In this document: in pieces, positions 21,601 through 24,617 of the stretch | Numbering within the stretch: the first letter of the stretch is position 1 | Layout of the letters: the number at the start of each line of letters is the position of its first letter | Source of the DNA: a virus | DNA: 24,617 bases | IMG/VR virus record: IMGVR_UViG_3300000101_000154 | Location: 1 to 24,617 of that record | Reading direction: 5' to 3' (one strand) | Program-made: the position numbers and the translations under genes | Notes under the pieces: model-generated | What the model saw: only the letters and a program-made list of their open reading frames with translations | Told to the model about the DNA's origin: nothing | Database searches by the model: none

Positions 21601-22615
21601 TGCACATTACGACGGTCGTAGACATTCAGGCAGAGATGGCGAAGATGTCACTAAAGATTTAGAATATGATGACTATAAAGATAGACATCACATGGAAGAA
21701 GACCAAGGCTATGATGACAAAGAAGATGAGTCATTAGGCATGAGAACTGGCAAAGAATCAGATCATAAACAATCAGACAAAGCACGTAGAGATGACTCTT
21801 ATGGTAAATTTGGTAAGAGAGATTCAGAGCATAGAGAAAAATCTTTAGAAGAAACTCTTGCACAGTTAGATGAACTTGCACAGTTAGATGAATTTAAAAA
21901 ACAAGGCTATGATGACAGAGAAGACGAGTCTGAAGGCGAAAGAGACGGTAAAGAATCTGACAAAAAACAAAGCATGAAAGATCGCAGAGATGATTCATAT
22001 GGTAAGTTTGGTAAAAGAGATAAAGAAGATAGACATACTTCATTAGAAGAAAATCTTAGAACTTTAGACTTACTAGCAGAAGTAGGAGCAGAGTCTTCAG
22101 AAGAGCCTGTTCAGCCGTTAACACAACCTGATGATGAAAGACTCTTAACTAAAGAAGGCGCAGAGGATGCTCCTAAGGACTCAGTAAACGACGGTGAGAA
22201 CGAAGAAATCACTGAGACACAAACTGATGATCAAAGAGAGTTTACAGTAGCAGAAGACGATGACTTAGAAGAAGGTAAGATACCCGCAGGTCTAAAAGCA
22301 TACCAAGATAAAAAGAAAGGCAAGAAAGACGATTCTGAAAAAGATGTTAAAGAAGAAGAAGAACTTACTGAATGGGCTAATGATGCAGGTAAAAACGGCA
22401 CTGATACTTCATTTGAACAAGATATCGACTTTATGACTAAAGTAATCTCAGGTGGACTTAACAAGCAGAAATCAACAGGTCAAACTACTATCCCAGTTAT
22501 TGCAGGTCAAAATGATCGCATGGGATATAATGGTGCTGACTTAGTTAAAGAAGGCTCTGTTATGACACATGATGGTCTTGCAGGACTAATGACTAAATTA
22601 GATAGTCTAAAATAA
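18653..22615 (+). CDS. Very large acidic repeat protein, possible internal head or scaffold protein
   Basis: A 1320-residue protein; Shine-Dalgarno AAGGA sits 6 bases before the ATG. Parts in order: N-terminal motif FKDILTQLDSLKG; a GEAIGTVSNPQVATQMQQAM segment that I recall from uncharacterised cyanophage proteins; hydrophobic helices at about 110-260 including GLPMLAAVALLYGGKKVL; an HTH-like stretch near 422-460 (SKVKSMCSEGLSTSQIQQLH); a Cys/His segment (HGLCKGSYACPHDAGSEGA, about 480-510); a glycine-zipper stretch at about 548-600 (GGVGGAMAGSKLGGMAGAAV); acidic linkers; four 43-residue repeats at 850-1127; and the C-terminal motif LMTKLDSLK, which mirrors the N-terminus. High charge, repeats and glycine zippers fit a protein packed in the head, a scaffold or an ejected membrane-active protein. 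Function is unknown. Confidence 0.9.
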   Translation: MDFKDILTQLDSLKGNEKKPVVEKKTKRPSNMLTESTKSTEVVQPISKELKLPSLSNIFEELSLEPAKPGAQTIQKDGEAIGTVSNPQVATQMQQAMDKGELQIGQEMTEDEQLHEVAFLAALGPALMTGARVAAPWLAKRGAQMISGIGKVAVKNPKTTAVAGGSAYVADKAGDAFDAVNDTIDSSKEFVSGEVERIVAMGDRAGGMIRNAIGDGAFDAVKSTASKYGLPMLAAVALLYGGKKVLDKVLDDDEETLKEAKDWIAGATKNKGAFTKKAKSHGMTTKAFAKKVLANKDDFPAKTEKQANLAKTLGKFDETDTPPEAGIDLTSPISGGNMRESDGSGSYGGQSPLTYDTQRSSKMKEGANMAAQYGPDDGSHNSSNDEKGNAAANAALAANDSDTPQLVKEKAKGKVSKSSKLPSISKVKSMCSEGLSTSQIQQLHPKCNKQELNIMIKNTKTNLKEGAEHILKAAKHMGKSHGLCKGSYACPHDAGSEGARAYHEGYKTGLDEACGMKNTYEDATDGFSADAKGMGIRNMPIAGMEEGIVGGVGGAMAGSKLGGMAGAAVGGSIGGVPGATIGKGVGAALGGIAGDKMTGDGVFEEGEDEIVDTMASYGAMDEAEFDEGNAFSGALAKTAKGDDFTVGGNTYKKTTEQEQDAGLDDKYDWNASTEGDREATYEDEWTFESLEKGLQSHLNEGKKSNKRKLDEGYTMSITSGEENQPDRVSVNATDAEADKLIKFVKDVGLGQYGDAEVVDVEPEVGDVSFYGSPEVEVEPNGSHDDMLKLMGIVDMGDGDFEDEVEAPGSCGSDDEIAVQVDGMDEACESCGDKHSMEEGCGDKSMEETQGYDDKEDESLGMRTGKESDKHQSMKDRRDDSYGKFGKRDEEHRDIKEYEDDHDIKPQADDMHEDQGYDDKEDESLGMRTGKESGKHQSMKDRRNDSYGKFGQRDAEHKDHKMHEESDAERDDHAERAGKEVAHDAHYDGRRHSGRDGEDVTKDLEYDDYKDRHHMEEDQGYDDKEDESLGMRTGKESDHKQSDKARRDDSYGKFGKRDSEHREKSLEETLAQLDELAQLDEFKKQGYDDREDESEGERDGKESDKKQSMKDRRDDSYGKFGKRDKEDRHTSLEENLRTLDLLAEVGAESSEEPVQPLTQPDDERLLTKEGAEDAPKDSVNDGENEEITETQTDDQREFTVAEDDDLEEGKIPAGLKAYQDKKKGKKDDSEKDVKEEEELTEWANDAGKNGTDTSFEQDIDFMTKVISGGLNKQKSTGQTTIPVIAGQNDRMGYNGADLVKEGSVMTHDGLAGLMTKLDSLK
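21200..22033 (+). repeat. Four 43-codon (129-base) in-frame repeats
   Basis: Units are 21200-21328, 21395-21523, 21707-21835 and 21905-22033. Each starts G-Y-D-D-(K/R)-E-D-E-S and ends R-(D/N)-D-S-Y-G-K-F-G-(K/Q)-R-D plus a few charged residues. All four have exactly the same length with no internal indels, while the spacers between them differ (66, 183 and 69 bases). Units 1-3 share long DNA stretches; unit 4 is the most diverged. Confidence 0.95.
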
Positions 22616-22640
22616 AAAATATAAAACGTTGTACCCGTTT

Positions 22641-22669
22641 AAATACCCGGCTTAGTCGGGTATTTTTTT
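22641..22669 (+). terminator. Rho-independent terminator
   Basis: The stem AAATACCCG (22641-22649) pairs with CGGGTATTT (22657-22665), with a 7-base loop and a T run to 22669. It separates the 1320-aa gene from the tail-fibre gene. Confidence 0.93.
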
Positions 22670-22692
22670 ATCTGGCATTAAGATTTAAAAAG

Positions 22693-22700
22693 AATAAATA
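22693..22700 (+). promoter_or_regulatory. Late promoter for the tail fibre gene
   Basis: AATAAATA lies 22 bases before the ATG at 22723, with Shine-Dalgarno TAGGAT at 22708-22713. The spacing is the same as in front of gp13 and the 208-aa gene. Confidence 0.65.
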
Positions 22701-22722
22701 CTACTATTAGGATAGAATTACT

Positions 22723-24617
22723 ATGGCACAAAGAAATATTGACTTCGGAGCATTTCCAGACGATCCAGATGCAGATGCTATACGATCGGCATTTGAGAAA
22801 GTTCAGTTAAATTTTACAGAAGTATTTGCAGGACTCGGCGATCAAGCAGTAGTATCAGTTAACAAAACAAATGGGCCAGGAGTCTATTTAGTTAATGGTT
22901 CATCAGTAGGAAATGTAGTACTGGGTGCTAATATTTCTTGCGTACAATTCAGTTCAACAACATTATCATTGGGTACGTCACCTGGCACTGGACCAGGTTC
23001 TGTAACTATTACAGATTCTACTCAAACACTATATGTTGATATGCCAAACAATGTTGCAAACATTGCAAATGTAATAGTATCAGGCACAGTACAAGGTAAT
23101 ACAATCATCGGTAACTTATCCGGAGACTTCGGATATATATTAGCAAATACATCATCTGGTAATGGTAACATTGTTGGAAACAATATGTCATTATCTAGGA
23201 CTTTAGCAGTAACAGGTAATATCACAGGTGGTAATTTAAATTTAAGTACAGGACAAATTACAGCAGGTCCTATAATAGCAGGAAATGTTTATGCTAACTC
23301 AGGTGTAGTCAAAGGAACAACTTTAGACGGTTCTTTAGTAACTGCCGCACAGCCAAACATTACTTCATTAGGAACATTGACATCATTAGATGTACAATCA
23401 ACAGTAACTGCTGTAGCATTTACTGCAAACACAGGTTTATTCTCTGGTGATGCAGGTGGATTATCAAATATCGTAGGTGCAAATGTAACTGGAGAAGTTA
23501 CTAATTCTGCAACAGCAAATGCTGTAGCAGGTGCTAACGTAAGTGGAGAAGTTACTAATGCCGCTACTGCTAATGCAGTCGCAGGTAGTAATGTAAGTGG
23601 TGCAGTATCATTTGCAACAACCGCTAACGCAGTAGCCGGAGCAAATGTTTCAGGTGAAGTTACTAATGCCGCAACAGCAAACGCAGTTGCTGGTGCTAAT
23701 GTTTCAGGTGCAGTAAGTTTTGCAACTACTGCTAACGCAGTAGCAGGTGCTAACGTAAGTGGAGAAGTTTCATTTGCACAAGTAGCAAACTCAGTAGCCG
23801 GAGCAAATGTAACTGGACAAGTTAGTTTTGCAGGTACAGCAAATAGTATTACAGGAGCAAATGTCTCAGGTGCAGTAGCCAATGCTACACATGCAGTATC
23901 ATCCGATAGTGCTAATGCAGTAGCCGGTGCTAATGTAACAGGAGAAGTACCTTTTGCACAAGTAGCAAACTCAATCGCAGGTGCTAATGTAACTGGACAA
24001 GTAACATTTGCAGGAACTGCTAATGCAGTTGCTGGTGCAAACGTAACAGGTACTGTAGCAAATGCAACATATGCAGATACATCAGGTACAGTCGAAACTG
24101 CCGCACAACCAAACATAACAAGTACAGGTACTTTAACATCTGTTGCTGTAACAGGTAATACTGACTCAGGAAATTTAAATACTACTGGAGTAGTATCAGC
24201 AACTGGTAATATTACAGGTGGAAATGTATTAGGTGCAGGTGGTGTCTTTACATATGTATCTGGAGACGGAGCCAACTTAACAAACATATCTGTATCAACA
24301 GGTTCATATATCGAAAACGGTACAAGTGAAGCAAGAGTTGATGCTAGTGGACCATTCAGAGTTTCAGTAGGTGGAACTGCAAATGTACTACAAGTTAATA
24401 ACTCAGGAACAGCAGTCGCAGTAACAGGCTCACTGTCTGCATCAGGTGGTTTAGATAATAACATAAACTTTAATAGCACTTCTAACTTAGGCCCAGTAGG
24501 TAATGTAACAATTACTGGTGGTGTTAGCGGAGCATTCTTACATACAGATGGAGCAGGTACATTAACTTGGAACACTGGAACTGTACAGCCAACACAAGGT
24601 ACAGATACACAAATCAT
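22723..24617 (+). CDS. Tail fibre-like protein with repeat array (3' partial)
   Basis: The frame is open for 631 codons and runs off the window. The N-terminus AQRNIDFGAFPDDPDADAI followed by RSAFEKVQLNFTEVFAGL is the kind of baseplate-attachment start I recall in marine T4-like tail fibres. TAAQPNITSLGTLTSL (near residue 208) and TAAQPNITSTGTLTSVAVTG (near residue 459) are copies of a motif widespread in phage fibres. Between them, residues 252-452 form an array of 18-residue units with consensus GANVSGEVTNAATANAVA, presumably a long beta-type shaft. The sequence after the array has VTGNITGGN-type repeats and then SYIENGTSEARVDASGPF, leading toward a tip that is not in the window. The fibre probably recognises the host surface. 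The start is fixed by the late promoter and Shine-Dalgarno. Confidence 0.88.
   Translation, partial: MAQRNIDFGAFPDDPDADAIRSAFEKVQLNFTEVFAGLGDQAVVSVNKTNGPGVYLVNGSSVGNVVLGANISCVQFSSTTLSLGTSPGTGPGSVTITDSTQTLYVDMPNNVANIANVIVSGTVQGNTIIGNLSGDFGYILANTSSGNGNIVGNNMSLSRTLAVTGNITGGNLNLSTGQITAGPIIAGNVYANSGVVKGTTLDGSLVTAAQPNITSLGTLTSLDVQSTVTAVAFTANTGLFSGDAGGLSNIVGANVTGEVTNSATANAVAGANVSGEVTNAATANAVAGSNVSGAVSFATTANAVAGANVSGEVTNAATANAVAGANVSGAVSFATTANAVAGANVSGEVSFAQVANSVAGANVTGQVSFAGTANSITGANVSGAVANATHAVSSDSANAVAGANVTGEVPFAQVANSIAGANVTGQVTFAGTANAVAGANVTGTVANATYADTSGTVETAAQPNITSTGTLTSVAVTGNTDSGNLNTTGVVSATGNITGGNVLGAGGVFTYVSGDGANLTNISVSTGSYIENGTSEARVDASGPFRVSVGGTANVLQVNNSGTAVAVTGSLSASGGLDNNINFNSTSNLGPVGNVTITGGVSGAFLHTDGAGTLTWNTGTVQPTQGTDTQI
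23476..24078 (+). repeat. Array of eleven 18-codon units in the fibre gene
   Basis: Units of 54 bases start at 23476 and repeat in register, except the eighth, which is 24 codons long; the last begins at 24034. Each begins G-(A/S)-N-V-(S/T)-G. Early units alternate between E-V-T-N-A-A-T and A-V-S-F-A-T-T types. Protein conservation is much higher than DNA conservation. Confidence 0.93.

Noticed and set aside
21200-22033. Mobile-element origin of the repeats in the 1320-aa gene
   Set aside because: Units are in frame, flanked by ordinary coding sequence, with no inverted ends, target duplications or transposase.
23476-24078. CRISPR array
   Set aside because: Regular spacing comes from 18-codon in-frame protein repeats; there are no unique spacers between identical palindromic repeats.
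23289-24617. Long open frame (442 codons) on the minus strand across the fibre gene
   Set aside because: It is the shadow of the repeat array and its codon bias. The plus-strand frame has a late promoter, Shine-Dalgarno, typical fibre motifs and no stop from 22723 to the window end.

Overview
The window is a contiguous piece of an AT-rich, T4-like myovirus genome. The best matches I can recall for its proteins are in the marine T4-like phages (cyanophages and pelagiphages). The evidence is a set of recognisable T4 virion families: gp13, gp14 and gp15 (neck and sheath terminator), gp18 (sheath), gp19 (tube), gp4 (head-completion nuclease) and gp16 (small terminase). There are also several proteins I recall only from marine T4-like phages, and repeated late promoters of the T4 type (consensus TATAAATA, here mostly GATAAATA). 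The host cannot be fixed from the sequence. No tRNA, rRNA, CRISPR array, insertion sequence or origin was found, and no gene-free stretch exceeds 300 bases.

Layout. (1) 1-2069: the tail end of a fibre-like virion protein, a 454-aa virion protein with internal repeats, and a small coiled-coil protein with one C-terminal membrane segment, closed by a good terminator. (2) 2072-2820: a stand-alone class II aldolase/adducin-family gene with its own late-type promoter. (3) 2918-6717, minus strand: Nudix hydrolase, gp15 and gp14. (4) 6769-9885: from a sigma70-like promoter, an uncharacterised 380-aa protein and an SGNH-type hydrolase, then, from a late promoter, gp13 and a small coiled-coil protein. 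(5) 9900-10908: a dNMP kinase with a near-perfect sigma70 promoter, and a convergent minus-strand zinc-finger/HNH-like gene. (6) 11033-17988: gp18, gp19, a tail-tube-like protein, a small conserved protein, gp4 and gp16. (7) 18017-22615: a conserved 208-aa protein and a very acidic 1320-aa repeat protein. (8) 22723-end: an incomplete tail fibre with an 18-residue repeat array.

How it works together: nearly everything serves virion assembly. gp19 polymerises inside gp18, gp15 caps the tail, gp13 and gp14 build the neck, and gp4 and gp16 act in head completion and DNA packaging. The metabolic genes (dNMP kinase, Nudix, aldolase, SGNH) are scattered among them, and only two transcription units carry host-type sigma70 promoters.

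The most interesting signal is regulatory. Late promoters fall into two geometric classes. In one, the promoter ends about 21-22 bases or more before the ATG and a Shine-Dalgarno sequence usually follows. In the other (aldolase, Nudix, gp14, HNH-like gene, gp16), TAAATA ends exactly 5 (once 6) bases before the ATG, with no Shine-Dalgarno. This predicts leaderless late mRNAs starting at or next to the A of the start codon. Other points of interest are the four 43-codon repeats and matching N- and C-terminal motifs of the 1320-aa protein, the inverted gp14-gp15 pair, and the aldolase that lacks the fuculose-aldolase acid/base glutamate.
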